From contig OZ241898.1 in NCBI GenBank assembly GCA_965203525.1, positions 2,604,001 through 2,668,000 on the forward strand: 64,000 nt of DNA, written 5' to 3'. Shown in pieces: positions 27,425 through 36,273 of the stretch. This DNA is from WTFV01 sp965203525. GTDB taxonomy: Bacteria; Acidobacteriota; Vicinamibacteria; Vicinamibacterales; UBA8438. The translations under genes were made by a program, and so were the position numbers. Numbering within the stretch: the first letter of the stretch is position 1; every line of letters begins with the position of its first letter. The notes below the pieces were generated by a model that did not search any database, was not told the DNA's origin, and worked only from the letters and a program-made list of their open reading frames with translations.

Positions 27425-28615
27425 ATGGCCGCGCCGATCTTCCGCAAGGGCCTCGACCTGAAGCACGCCGTCGCCGGCGAGCTGGCGCGCGACTACCACA
27501 GCCGGCTCCTCGATCGGCTTCGCGAGGGGGACTTCACTTGGCGGAGCGGACGCCTCACGCTGCATCTCGCCAGGGAGTTCGGCTTCTGCTACGGCGTCGA
27601 CCGCGCCGTGGACTATGCGTACCAGACCCGGCGCAAGTTCCCGGACCGCACGGTGTTCCTGACCGGCGAGATCATTCACAACCCGCACGTCAACGACCGG
27701 CTGCGCAGCGCCGGGGTCCGGTTCCTGAGCGACCCCGGCGAGGGGCTCGCACGGGTCACCGCCGGCGACGTGGTGATCCTGCCGGCCTTCGGGGTCACCA
27801 TCGCGGACATGGAGCGGCTCGTCGCCAGCGGCTGCACGCTCGTCGACACGACCTGCGGGTCGGTCCTCACCGTCTGGAAGAACGTCCGGCGGTACGCCCG
27901 CGACGGCTTCACCGCGATCATCCACGGCAAGGTGCGGCACGAGGAGACGCAGGCGACGGCGTCCCAGGTCGGCGCCGCGGACGGCGGCCGCTACGTCGTC
28001 GTCCTCGACTGCGAAGAGACCCGCGTGCTGTGCGACTTCATCCGCGGGGGCGCGGGCCCGGCGGCCTTCCTGGACCGGCTCGGGCACGCCTGCTCCCCCG
28101 GTTTCGACCCGGCCCGCGATCTCGTGCGGGTCGGGCTGGCCAACCAGACGACCATGCTGACGTCGGAATCGCTCGCGGTGGGCGGCCTGGTGCGCCAGGC
28201 GATGATCGACCGCTACGGCGAATCCGCGCTTCCGGAGCACTACCGGGCGTTCGACACGATCTGCAGCGCCACCCAGGACCGGCAGGACGCCGTCGTCGCC
28301 CTGCTCGACGGGCGGCGCTTCGATCTGGCCGTCGTGATCGGCGGGTACAACAGCAGCAACACCCGCAATCTGGCGCGGATCTGCGCGCAGCGGGTCGCGA
28401 CGTACCACATCGCGGATCCGTCCTGCCTGGCGGCGGAGACCGTCCGGCACCTGCCGCCGGGCGCGCGGCCGGGCGGCGAGACCGCGACCCGCGGCTGGTT
28501 GCCCGCCGGCGGCCCGTTCACCGTCGCGGTGACGGCCGGCGCGTCGACGCCGGACAACGTCGTCGGCGAGGTCATCGAACGGCTGGGCGAGCTGGCGGCG
28601 CACCGGAGCCCGTAA
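27425..28615 (+). CDS. ispH: 4-hydroxy-3-methylbut-2-enyl diphosphate reductase (long form)
   Basis: 396 residues. The three cluster cysteines are in FGFCYGVDRAV, DTTCGSVLTVW and FDTICSATQDRQDA, with GEIIHNPHVN and GGYNSSNTRNL. The enzyme makes IPP and DMAPP at the end of the MEP pathway. It is about 80 residues longer than the E. coli enzyme, like cyanobacterial and plant-type IspH. The ATG follows the anti-sigma stop without a gap, so it is likely in the same transcript. Confidence 0.95.
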   Translation: MAAPIFRKGLDLKHAVAGELARDYHSRLLDRLREGDFTWRSGRLTLHLAREFGFCYGVDRAVDYAYQTRRKFPDRTVFLTGEIIHNPHVNDRLRSAGVRFLSDPGEGLARVTAGDVVILPAFGVTIADMERLVASGCTLVDTTCGSVLTVWKNVRRYARDGFTAIIHGKVRHEETQATASQVGAADGGRYVVVLDCEETRVLCDFIRGGAGPAAFLDRLGHACSPGFDPARDLVRVGLANQTTMLTSESLAVGGLVRQAMIDRYGESALPEHYRAFDTICSATQDRQDAVVALLDGRRFDLAVVIGGYNSSNTRNLARICAQRVATYHIADPSCLAAETVRHLPPGARPGGETATRGWLPAGGPFTVAVTAGASTPDNVVGEVIERLGELAAHRSP

Positions 28616-28708
28616 ACGGTCCGCGCCGCGCGTCCGTCTTCCTCTCCGGGGAGAGCGGAAACGCGGCCGGGGCATGCAGGCCAGGACGGAACTGGCGGGG
28701 AATCTGCG

Positions 28709-29149
28709 ATGAGCAAGATTGGCGGATGCGCGAAGGTCATCCTCCTCGCGGCGGCCCTTGCGGCGCCGGCGGCCGCCGGGGCGGCGCAACGGTTCAAGTG
28801 GTGGCAGTCGGAAGAGGTCGCATCCGGGATCGGGCTGACCGCCGCCCAGGCCGCCGCCATCGAGACGATCTTCCAGTCGCTCAGGCCGAAGCTGCGGGAG
28901 CAGGCGCACCGCCTCCATCGCGAGGAAGACGACCTGACCGCGATCATGCACGCCATGCAGGCCGAGGAGTGGGAGGTCGCCCTGCAGATCGACAAGGTCG
29001 AGGCGGCCCGCAGCGCGCTCAGCAAGACCCGCACCCTGATGCTGTACCGGATGCACAAGACGCTGACTTCCGAACAGAGCGAAGCCTTGCACGCGATGTG
29101 GGAACGGCGCCGCGCCCATGGACAATCGTCGTCCCGCGACCCCGATTAG
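28709..29149 (+). CDS. Spy/CpxP-like periplasmic protein
   Basis: 146 residues. A signal peptide (VILLAAALAAPAAAGAAQ) is followed by a helical region with GLTAAQAAAIETIF, LREQAHRLHREEDDL and a closing LTSEQSEALHAMWERRR. The pattern is typical of Spy/CpxP or heavy-metal-sensor-like periplasmic helix bundles, which bind unfolded proteins or metals. It lies between ispH and the tolC-macAB set, same strand, consistent with envelope stress control by the nearby ECF sigma factor. Confidence 0.75.
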   Translation: MSKIGGCAKVILLAAALAAPAAAGAAQRFKWWQSEEVASGIGLTAAQAAAIETIFQSLRPKLREQAHRLHREEDDLTAIMHAMQAEEWEVALQIDKVEAARSALSKTRTLMLYRMHKTLTSEQSEALHAMWERRRAHGQSSSRDPD

Positions 29150-29309
29150 CCCCCCACGACCAGCCCGGGTACCTCTCCGGCGGGTCGCGGGCGCCGCGGC
29201 CCCTCCGCGGCCGGCATCGAACCGGCCGCGGCCGCCGCGCGTCTACGATCGCCAGGGGAAGATTCCCGCAGCGGCGCGGGTCTGCGTACCCCGAGTCTGG
29301 AGGAACGCC

Positions 29310-30995
29310 TTGACCAGCCACGTCCGTGTCCTGTCCGCTCTGTCCTTCGTCTCGCTGCTCGCGCCCGGGTGGCTCCTTCCGCCGCCGCGCGCCGCGCACG
29401 CCCAGACTCCCGGGACGAACGCCGGCGGCGTCGTGACCGAGGCGGCGCTGCAGGCCGGCCGGGACGCCCGGCCGGCGCGCCGCTTCGACCTGACGCTCGA
29501 CGACGCCGTCCAGCGCGCCCTCGAGCGCAACCTCGACATCGCCGTGCAGCGCATCAACCCGCTCGTGCAGGACATGCAGATCGCCACCGCCGGCTCGGCG
29601 TTCCTGCCGACGGCGTCGTCCGGCTTCGGCCTGAACCAGCGCACGTCCCCGAACCGCTCGCTGTTCGACGGCGGCGGCCTGCGCGGCGCCAACATCATCA
29701 GCGACCAGGGCAGCTACGACCTCGGCGTGAGCCAGCGCGTCAAGTGGGGCGGGGGCAGCTACGACGCGACGTGGAGCTCCACGCGCTTCGCGACGACGAA
29801 CATCTTCAACACCTTCAACCCGAGTTTCGGCGCGAACATGACGCTGAGCTACACGCAGCCGCTGCTGCGCGGCTTCCGGACCGATCCGCAGCGCACGCAG
29901 CTCCTCGTCTCGCGCATCGACCGCGACATCTCCGACATCGACCTGGAGCAGACCGTCGCCAACACGCTCGCCGACGTCCGTCTGGCGTACTGGGAGCTGG
30001 TGTACGCGCGGGCGGCGGTCGGCGTGCAGCAGCAGGCGCTGGAGCTGGCCGAGCAGCTCGTGCGCGACAACCGGGCGCGCGTCGAGATCGGCACCCTGGC
30101 CCCGATCGACGTCGTGCAGGCGCAGTCGGAGGCCGCGGCCCGGCGGCAGTTGCTGGCGCAGGCGGTGCGGGTCCTGCGCACCAACGAGCTGACGCTGAAG
30201 CAGCTCGTCGTCGGCGGCACGTCGGACGAGCTGTGGGACGCGGAACTCAACCCGACGGACCAGCCGCGGATCGAACCGGCGCAGATCGACCTGGAAGAAG
30301 CGATCCGGGGCGCGCTCGACCGGCGCACCGACGTCCTGCGCGCGCGGCGGCAGCTCGACGCCAACGACGCGCAGGTCGACAACCTGCGCAACAGCACGCT
30401 CCCGGCGCTCGATCTGGTCGGCAGCTACGAGCTGGCCGGCCAGGGGGGGCCGCGGCGGGTGCCGTCCGGGGCCTCCTTCGAGGCGATCTTCGGCGGCGCG
30501 GGCGGCGTGATCCCCGGCGGCTACGGGGACGCGCTCGACGACCTCTTCGACGCCGACTACCCGTTCTGGAGCGTCGAGGTGCAGATGAGCTACCCGCTCG
30601 GGCGCAGCGCGGACAAGGCGGCCTTCGAACGGGCGCGGCTGCAGACGCAGCAGACCCAGGCGCAGATTCGCCGGATCGAGCTCCGCATCGCGGTCGAGGT
30701 GACGAACGCCGCGCTCCAGATCGACGCGATCCAGGAGCAGATCGAGGCGGCGACCGCTTCGCGCGAGCTGGCCGAGGAGCAGCTCCGGGCCGAGGAGAGC
30801 AAGTTCGAGGTGGGCCTGTCCACCAACTTCTTCGTCGTGCAGGCGCAACGCGATCTGGCGACCGCGCAGGACGCCGAGCTGCGCGCCATCCTCGACTACC
30901 AGCGGGCGCTCATCGAGTTCGAGCGCGCCCAGCGGACCTCGCTCGCCGCCGCCGGGATCACCGTCGTCGCCGGCGGCGGAGGCGGCGCGCCATAG
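29310..30995 (+). CDS. TolC-family outer membrane efflux protein
   Basis: 561 residues from TTG 29310, preceded by GGAGGA. The signal peptide (VRVLSALSFVSLLAPGWLLP ... AHAQ) is followed by two OEP repeats: LTLDDAVQRALERNLDIAVQ near the start, and the long helices LEQTVANTLADVRLAYWELVYARAA and RIELRIAVEVTNAALQIDAIQ. Forms the outer-membrane duct of a tripartite pump with the MacA-like and MacB-like products of the next three genes (21-bp gap to macA). Confidence 0.9.
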   Translation: MTSHVRVLSALSFVSLLAPGWLLPPPRAAHAQTPGTNAGGVVTEAALQAGRDARPARRFDLTLDDAVQRALERNLDIAVQRINPLVQDMQIATAGSAFLPTASSGFGLNQRTSPNRSLFDGGGLRGANIISDQGSYDLGVSQRVKWGGGSYDATWSSTRFATTNIFNTFNPSFGANMTLSYTQPLLRGFRTDPQRTQLLVSRIDRDISDIDLEQTVANTLADVRLAYWELVYARAAVGVQQQALELAEQLVRDNRARVEIGTLAPIDVVQAQSEAAARRQLLAQAVRVLRTNELTLKQLVVGGTSDELWDAELNPTDQPRIEPAQIDLEEAIRGALDRRTDVLRARRQLDANDAQVDNLRNSTLPALDLVGSYELAGQGGPRRVPSGASFEAIFGGAGGVIPGGYGDALDDLFDADYPFWSVEVQMSYPLGRSADKAAFERARLQTQQTQAQIRRIELRIAVEVTNAALQIDAIQEQIEAATASRELAEEQLRAEESKFEVGLSTNFFVVQAQRDLATAQDAELRAILDYQRALIEFERAQRTSLAAAGITVVAGGGGGAP

Positions 30996-31016
30996 CGCGC
31001 CGGACAAGGGGTTGCC

Positions 31017-32867
31017 ATGAAACGGACCTTCCTCGCCGTCCTCGTTCTCGGCGGTGCGATCGCCGCCTACGGCTACTACAGCGCGCGGACCGTCGAGTTC
31101 GCGCCGGAGGTCAGCACCGCCGCGGTGACGGAAGGCGACGTCGTCGACACCGTCGGGGCGACCGGCGCCCTCGAGGCGGTGACGACGGTGCAGGTCGGCA
31201 GCCAGGTTTCCGGCATCATCCGGGAGCTCCACGTCGACTTCAACTCGATCGTCCGCGAGGGAGACGTCATCATGCGCCTCGATCCGTCGCTGTTCGAGAC
31301 GCAGCTCGAGCAGGCGCGCGCCAACCTGCTGCGCTCCGAGGCGGAGGTCGAGCGGCTGTCCGTCGCGGTCGACGACGCGGCGAACCAGCTCCGGCGGTCG
31401 CGCGAGCTCGCGGCCGCCGACCTCATCTCCGACACCGAGCTCGAGGCCGCGGAAGTCACCCTGCGGTCGGCCCAGGCCCAGCTCCGGTCGGCCGAGGCGC
31501 AGGTGCGGCAGGCGCAGGCCTCGCTGAGCATGAACGAGGTCAACCTGGAGCACACCGTCATCCGGGCGCCGATCGACGGCATCGTCACCTCGCGGCTGGT
31601 CGACGTCGGCCAGACCGTCGCGGCCAGCTTCCAGGCCCCGGAGCTGTTCGTCATCGCGGCGGACCTGACCAAGATGCGGGTCATCGCGAACATCGACGAG
31701 TCGGACGTCGGCCGCATCCGGCCGAACCAGCGGGTGACGTTCACCGTCGACGCCTTCCCCGCCGAGGAGTTCGAGGGCGCCGTCTCGCAGATCCGGCTCG
31801 AGCCGATCGTGACGCAGAACGTCGTCACCTACGCGACGGTCATCGATGCGCCCAACCCCGAGCTCAAGCTGAAGCCGGGCATGACCGCCACCGTCACCGT
31901 GGAGGTGGCGCGGCGGGAGAACGTGATTCGGATCCCGAACGCGGCGTTGCGGTTCCGGCCGACGCCGGCCGTGTTCGCCGCGCTCGGGCAGCCGGTGCCG
32001 CCCGATCTGCAGGCGGGCCGGCGGGCCGGGGCCGGCGGGGACTCGGGCGGGACCGGCCGAGCCGGCGGGCCGGGGCCGGCGGGCGCGGAGCGGGCCGGCG
32101 GGCCGCGCGGCGGCGGCTTCGGGGCGCCCGGGGGCTTCGGGCCGCCCGGCGGCGGACCGGGCGGCGGCTTCGGGGCGGCCGGCGGCGGCGGTCCCGGCGG
32201 CTTCGGGCCGCCCGGAGGCTTCGGCGGGGGCGGGGGGCCGGATCCGGAACGGCGGCGGCGCATGATGGAACGGATCCAGCAGATGTCCCCGGAAGAGCGC
32301 CAGGAATTCTTCGCCCGCATGCGGGAACGCCGCGGCGCGGGCGGACCCGGCCGGCCGGCGGACGGCGCCCGGCGGCGCGCGAACGGGGCGGAACGGCCGA
32401 ACGTCCCGGCCGTCGAGCGGGGGGCCGCGACGATCGACGCGCTGTTCGCGCCCCTCGCCGTGGAAGAAACCACCGGCCGGGTCTGGATCCTGCGCGAAGG
32501 CCGGCTGTCGAGCCTGAACGTCCGCCTCGGCGTGACGGACGGCGCCGCGAGCGAGTTGCTCGGGGTGACCGGCCGCTTCCCCGGCGGGCGCGGCGCGCCG
32601 CCGGCCGCCCCCGACGTCGAATCGCTCCGGGCCCGCCTGGCGACGGTGGCGGACGCCGCGGCGCGCGCGGCCCTCGAGCAGCGGCTCGCGGCGCTGGAAG
32701 CGGCGTCCCCGCCCGGCGGCCCGGCCCCGGCGGCGCCGGCCGCTCTGGCCGCGGGCATGCAGCTCGTGACGAACGTGACGGCGCCGGACGCGGGGAGCGG
32801 CTCCGCGGCCAGCAGCGGGTCGCCCCTGATTCCGCGGTTCCCCTTCGGAAGGCGCGGCCGGCGGTGA
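31017..32867 (+). CDS. MacA/HlyD-type periplasmic adaptor with Gly-rich insertion
   Basis: 616 residues, against about 370-400 for usual MacA. N-terminal anchor (TFLAVLVLGGAIAAYGYY), lipoyl half-motifs (VQVGSQVSGIIRELHVDFNS; HTVIRAPIDGIVTSRLVDVGQ), a coiled-coil hairpin between, and the beta-barrel (VNPELKLKPGMTATVTVEVARR). After residue ~330 a long Gly/Pro/Phe-rich run is followed by a charged helix (RRRMMERIQQMSPEERQEFF) before the membrane-proximal region resumes. GTGA overlap with the ATPase gene. Links TolC to MacB. Confidence 0.9.
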   Translation: MKRTFLAVLVLGGAIAAYGYYSARTVEFAPEVSTAAVTEGDVVDTVGATGALEAVTTVQVGSQVSGIIRELHVDFNSIVREGDVIMRLDPSLFETQLEQARANLLRSEAEVERLSVAVDDAANQLRRSRELAAADLISDTELEAAEVTLRSAQAQLRSAEAQVRQAQASLSMNEVNLEHTVIRAPIDGIVTSRLVDVGQTVAASFQAPELFVIAADLTKMRVIANIDESDVGRIRPNQRVTFTVDAFPAEEFEGAVSQIRLEPIVTQNVVTYATVIDAPNPELKLKPGMTATVTVEVARRENVIRIPNAALRFRPTPAVFAALGQPVPPDLQAGRRAGAGGDSGGTGRAGGPGPAGAERAGGPRGGGFGAPGGFGPPGGGPGGGFGAAGGGGPGGFGPPGGFGGGGGPDPERRRRMMERIQQMSPEERQEFFARMRERRGAGGPGRPADGARRRANGAERPNVPAVERGAATIDALFAPLAVEETTGRVWILREGRLSSLNVRLGVTDGAASELLGVTGRFPGGRGAPPAAPDVESLRARLATVADAAARAALEQRLAALEAASPPGGPAPAAPAALAAGMQLVTNVTAPDAGSGSAASSGSPLIPRFPFGRRGRR

Positions 32868-33655
32868 CTCCCGCGCAGCCGGTCATCGCCGTCGAGGACG
32901 TCACGAAGGTCTACGCCATGGGCGACGTGGAGGTGCGCGCGCTCCGCGGCGTCAGCCTGTCCATCGAGGCGGGCGAGTTCGTCGCCGTGACCGGCCCCTC
33001 GGGTTCCGGCAAGTCGACGTTCATGCACATCCTCGGGTGTCTCGACCGGCCGACCCGCGGACGCTACCTGCTCGACGGGCGGGACGTCTCCCGGCTGTCG
33101 CGCGACGAGCTGGCGGATGTGCGCAACCGGAAGATCGGCTTCGTGTTCCAGGGCTTCAACCTGCTGGCGCGGACCACCGCCCTGGACAACGTCGAGCTGC
33201 CGCTGCTCTACGGCGGATCGCGGCGGAACGGGCCGGCGCGGCACGCCCGCGCGCGGGAGATGCTGCGCGCGGTGGGGCTCGGCGACCGGATGGACCACTT
33301 CCCCAACCAGCTCTCGGGCGGCCAGCAGCAGCGGGTGGCGATCGCCCGCGCCCTGGTCAACCACCCGGCCATCCTCCTGGCCGACGAGCCCACGGGGAAC
33401 CTGGATTCGCGCACCAGCATCGAGGTGATGGACATCTTCCAGCGCCTGAACCAGGAGAGCGGCATCACCGTGCTCCTGATCACGCACGAGGCGGACATCG
33501 CCGGGTACGGCGGCCGCATCATCCGCTTCCACGACGGGACGGTCGCCTCCGACCGGCCCAACGCGGCGCGCCGCGTCGCCAGCGAGGAGTTCGCGGCGCT
33601 GCCGCCGGACGACGCCGCAACGCAGCCGCCGGTCTCCGCCGCGCCGACGGCATAG
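32864..33655 (+). CDS. MacB-type ABC transporter ATPase
   Basis: 263 residues from GTG 32864, overlapping the adaptor stop as GTGA. Walker A GPSGSGKSTF, Q-loop FQGFNLLART, signature LSGGQQQRVAIARAL, Walker B ILLADEPTGNLD and H-loop THE. It is the LolD/MacB-type subfamily. The C-terminal ~45 residues after the fold are low-complexity. It powers the permease encoded 21 bp downstream; here the MacB ATPase and permease are separate genes. Confidence 0.95.
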   Translation: MTPAQPVIAVEDVTKVYAMGDVEVRALRGVSLSIEAGEFVAVTGPSGSGKSTFMHILGCLDRPTRGRYLLDGRDVSRLSRDELADVRNRKIGFVFQGFNLLARTTALDNVELPLLYGGSRRNGPARHARAREMLRAVGLGDRMDHFPNQLSGGQQQRVAIARALVNHPAILLADEPTGNLDSRTSIEVMDIFQRLNQESGITVLLITHEADIAGYGGRIIRFHDGTVASDRPNAARRVASEEFAALPPDDAATQPPVSAAPTA

Positions 33656-33676
33656 CCGGGGAAACGAGGTCGCGAC

Positions 33677-34903
33677 ATGTCCGTGCTCATGGTGCTCCGC
33701 ATCGCGCTCAAGGCGCTCGGCCGCAACAAGATGCGCACCGGCCTGACCATGCTGGGGATGATCATCGGGGTCGCCGCCGTCATCACGATGGTGGCCCTCG
33801 GCCGGGGCGCGCAGCAGGAGATCGAGACCCAGATCCAGTCGGCCGGCACGAACATGATCATGGTCCGCGCCGGCAACTTCCGCCGCGGCGGCATCAGCAT
33901 GGGCATGGGCCAGTCGCCGCGGCTCAAGGCGGACGACGTCGACGCGGTCCGCGAGCGGGTGCCGGACGCGCAGTACCTGGCCGCCGGCGTCCGGACGCGG
34001 GACCAGGTGATCGCGGCCGGGCAGAACTGGAACACGACCATCCAGGGCACCGACGTCGAGTTCCCCGAGATCCGCTTCTGGGGCATACGGCTCGGAACCT
34101 TCTTCACCACGACCCACGTCCAGAGCGCGGCCAAGGTGGCGGTGCTGGGCTCGGTCGTCCGCGACAACCTGTTCGGCGAGGGGGCGGACCCGGTCGGCGC
34201 GCGCATCCGCATCCGCAACCAGTCGTTCCAGGTGCTCGGGGTCATGGACTCGAAGGGCTCGGGGCAGTTCGGCGAGGATCAGGACGACGCCATCTTCGTC
34301 CCCTACACCACCGTGAACAGGAAGCTGCGCGGGCGCGACGGCACCAACATCTCCGAGATCATCATTTCGGCGGCGCACGCCGACCGCATCGGCGGCGTGG
34401 CCGACGAGATCGCCGCGGTGCTGCGCGAGGAGCACGGCCTCGGCCCGGGCGAGGACGACGACTTCATGGTGCGCACGCAGGAAGACCTGACGAACATGCG
34501 GACGCAGACGACCCAGACGATGACCGGCCTGCTGGCCAGCATCGCCGGCGTCTCGCTGATCGTCGGCGGCATCGGCATCATGAACATCATGCTGGTGTCG
34601 GTCACCGAGCGGACGCGGGAGATCGGCCTGCGGATGGCGGTCGGCGCCAAGGGGCGCGACGTCCTGCTGCAGTTCCTGGTCGAAGCGATCGTGCTGAGCC
34701 TGGTCGGCGGCCTGGTGGGGGTGGGCCTCGGCTTCAGCCTGTCGGAGGGGCTGACACAGTTCCTCGCCTGGCCGACCTCGGTGCCGGCCGACGCGGTGGC
34801 CGTCGCGGTCGGCTTCGCCGCCGCCACCGGCATCTTCTTCGGGTTCTACCCCGCCCGCAAGGCGGCGCAGCTCGACCCGATCGAATCGCTCCGTTTCGAA
34901 TAG
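33677..34903 (+). CDS. MacB-type ABC transporter permease (FtsX fold)
   Basis: 408 residues. N-terminal helix (RTGLTMLGMIIGVAAVITMVALG), a large periplasmic MacB_PCD domain (about 45-270) and three C-terminal helices (SIAGVSLIVGGIGIMNIMLVSVTERTREIGLRMAVGA; later FLVEAIVLSLVGGLVGVGLG; GIFFGFYPARKAAQLDPIESLRFE). Completes the tripartite pump for antibiotics, lipids or siderophores; the substrate is unknown. Its last 76 bases including the stop are tandemly duplicated. Confidence 0.95.
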   Translation: MSVLMVLRIALKALGRNKMRTGLTMLGMIIGVAAVITMVALGRGAQQEIETQIQSAGTNMIMVRAGNFRRGGISMGMGQSPRLKADDVDAVRERVPDAQYLAAGVRTRDQVIAAGQNWNTTIQGTDVEFPEIRFWGIRLGTFFTTTHVQSAAKVAVLGSVVRDNLFGEGADPVGARIRIRNQSFQVLGVMDSKGSGQFGEDQDDAIFVPYTTVNRKLRGRDGTNISEIIISAAHADRIGGVADEIAAVLREEHGLGPGEDDDFMVRTQEDLTNMRTQTTQTMTGLLASIAGVSLIVGGIGIMNIMLVSVTERTREIGLRMAVGAKGRDVLLQFLVEAIVLSLVGGLVGVGLGFSLSEGLTQFLAWPTSVPADAVAVAVGFAAATGIFFGFYPARKAAQLDPIESLRFE

Positions 34904-34997
34904 GACGCTCCGGCGCATCTTCTTCGGGTTCTACCCCGCCCGCAAGGCGGCGCAGCTCGACCCGATCGAATCGCTCCGTTTCGAATAGGACGCCCCG
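34828..34997. repeat. 85-bp tandem duplication of the permease gene end
   Basis: Units 34828-34912 and 34913-34997 are head-to-tail copies differing at only a few bases, mostly at the unit ends. The first carries the last 76 bases of the permease gene with its stop; the second repeats them as non-coding sequence. A short remnant of the junction (CGGCGCATCCGGGCC) and a related piece near 35061 follow. This is the longest and least diverged of the gene-end duplications in the window. Confidence 0.93.
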
Positions 34998-35092
34998 GCG
35001 CATCCGGGCCCGGCAGCGCCGTCCCGGGCGACGGCCGACCGCCGGTCGAGCACGAAACGTCCCGGCGCAGTCCGGGCCCCGTCAGGAGACGC

Positions 35093-35641
35093 ATGATGAA
35101 AATCGCCGCACTCGCCGCCGCCGTCGTACTGGCCTCTCTCGCAGTACCCGCGGAGGCCCAGATTCCCGACTTCTCGGGCACATGGCGGCTCGACCGCGAC
35201 GCCAGCGACTTCCCGGAGGACGCTGGCGGCCCGCGCGGCGGCAGGGGTGGCGGTCCGGGCCGCGGCGGCGCGCGCCGGGGCGGGCCGGGCGGGTTCGGGC
35301 CGGCCGCCACGCTCCGCATCGCCCAGTCTTCCGACGTGCTCACCATCGAGCGGCAGACGCCCCGCGGGAGCCGTTCCGTCAGCTACCGCCTCGACGGCAG
35401 CGAAAGCGCCAGCCGCGGCCCGCGCGGCGATCTGGTGACCACCTCGAGCTGGGACGGCGCGACCCTCCTCACGGTGGGGACCCTGGAGATGTCGACGCCG
35501 CGGGGCGACTTCTCGATGGATCTGGTCGAGCAGCGATCGCTCAGCGCCGACGGCCGGACCCTCACGGTAGAATCGATGCGCATGCTGCCGTTCGGCGAGG
35601 TCGCCTCGAAGCTGGTCTACCGCAAGGACGCGCCCCGATGA
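35093..35641 (+). CDS. Secreted hypothetical protein (FSGTWRLD type)
   Basis: 182 residues. A signal peptide (IAALAAAVVLASLAVPAEAQ) is followed by IPDFSGTWRLDRDAS, an opening typical of small exported lipocalin-like proteins common in Acidobacteria, then a Gly/Arg/Pro-rich stretch (about 46-70) and a beta-rich C-terminus. Two adjacent ATGs could start it. Its stop codon overlaps the extra copy of the doxX start. Function unknown. Confidence 0.7.
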   Translation: MMKIAALAAAVVLASLAVPAEAQIPDFSGTWRLDRDASDFPEDAGGPRGGRGGGPGRGGARRGGPGGFGPAATLRIAQSSDVLTIERQTPRGSRSVSYRLDGSESASRGPRGDLVTTSSWDGATLLTVGTLEMSTPRGDFSMDLVEQRSLSADGRTLTVESMRMLPFGEVASKLVYRKDAPR

Positions 35642-35725
35642 CGCGTTTCCTTCTTCCGCCGCTCCGGAAGTCCGGATGCCCCGGAGTCCACCGAAAGGAC
35701 GTGCCCGCATGATGCGTTTCCTCGA
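35620..35725. repeat. Diverged copy of the doxX start, 71 bp upstream
   Basis: About 34 bases around the doxX start (ribosome site AAAGGAC, ATG, GCGTTTCCT) at 35691-35725 are matched by 35620-35653, with several mismatches and one indel. The upstream copy overlaps the last codons of the preceding gene, and its ATG (35638) overlaps that gene's TGA. Confidence 0.6.
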
Positions 35726-36104
35726 TCCCTACGCCGAGTGCATCCACGACACGCTCCGCATCGTCGCCGGCTACGGGTTCCTGCTGCACGGCGTCCAGAA
35801 GCTGTTCGGCGCGCTCGGCGGACAGCAGGTCGAGCTGGTCTCGCTGCTCGGCTTCGCGGCGCTCGTCGAAGTGGTGGCGGGAGGGCTGGTCGCGCTCGGG
35901 CTCTTCACGCGCCCGGCGGCGTTCCTCGCGAGCGGCCAGATGGCGGTCGCCTACTTCCTGGGCCACGTGGCCCGCGAGGGGGCGTTCCTCTTTCCGGTCG
36001 CCAACCGCGGCGAGCCGGCGGTGCTCTACTGCTTCCTGTTCCTGTACCTGGCCGCGTCCGGCCCCGGCGCCTGGAGTCTCGACGCGCGCCTGCGCAAGGA
36101 CTGA
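35709..36104 (+). CDS. DoxX family membrane protein
   Basis: 131 residues with four hydrophobic helices. DoxX features: RIVAGYGFLLHGVQKLFG early, LLGFAALVEVVAGGLVALGL and FLASGQMAVAYFLGHV. Members sit in the inner membrane and are tied to thiosulfate or quinone redox or to unknown stress functions; the name does not fix the activity. AAAGGAC precedes the ATG. Both its start and its end have extra copies nearby. Confidence 0.9.
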   Translation: MMRFLDPYAECIHDTLRIVAGYGFLLHGVQKLFGALGGQQVELVSLLGFAALVEVVAGGLVALGLFTRPAAFLASGQMAVAYFLGHVAREGAFLFPVANRGEPAVLYCFLFLYLAASGPGAWSLDARLRKD

Positions 36105-36258
36105 TCGGCGCCCGGGCCAGGTCGCGCGCGACGCCGCGCGGACGGCCGTCTCGACGCGCGCCTGCGCAAGGGACCGATCGGCGCGTAGCGGGTGATGCGG
36201 GTGGCGTCGAGCGGCCGGAGGGTCTCGACGTACGTCTGCGCAAGGGACCGATCGGCGC
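36076..36258. repeat. Three 36-37-bp copies of the doxX 3' end with 36-37-bp spacers
   Basis: Copies at 36076-36111 (last 29 bases of doxX with the stop), 36148-36184 and 36222-36258; spacings 72 and 74 bp. Copies 2 and 3 share an inserted G and a C for T. The spacers 36112-36147 and 36185-36221 are unrelated to each other. The array fills the gap between doxX and folK. Confidence 0.92.
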
Positions 36259-36273
36259 GAGGGAAGGCGCGCC

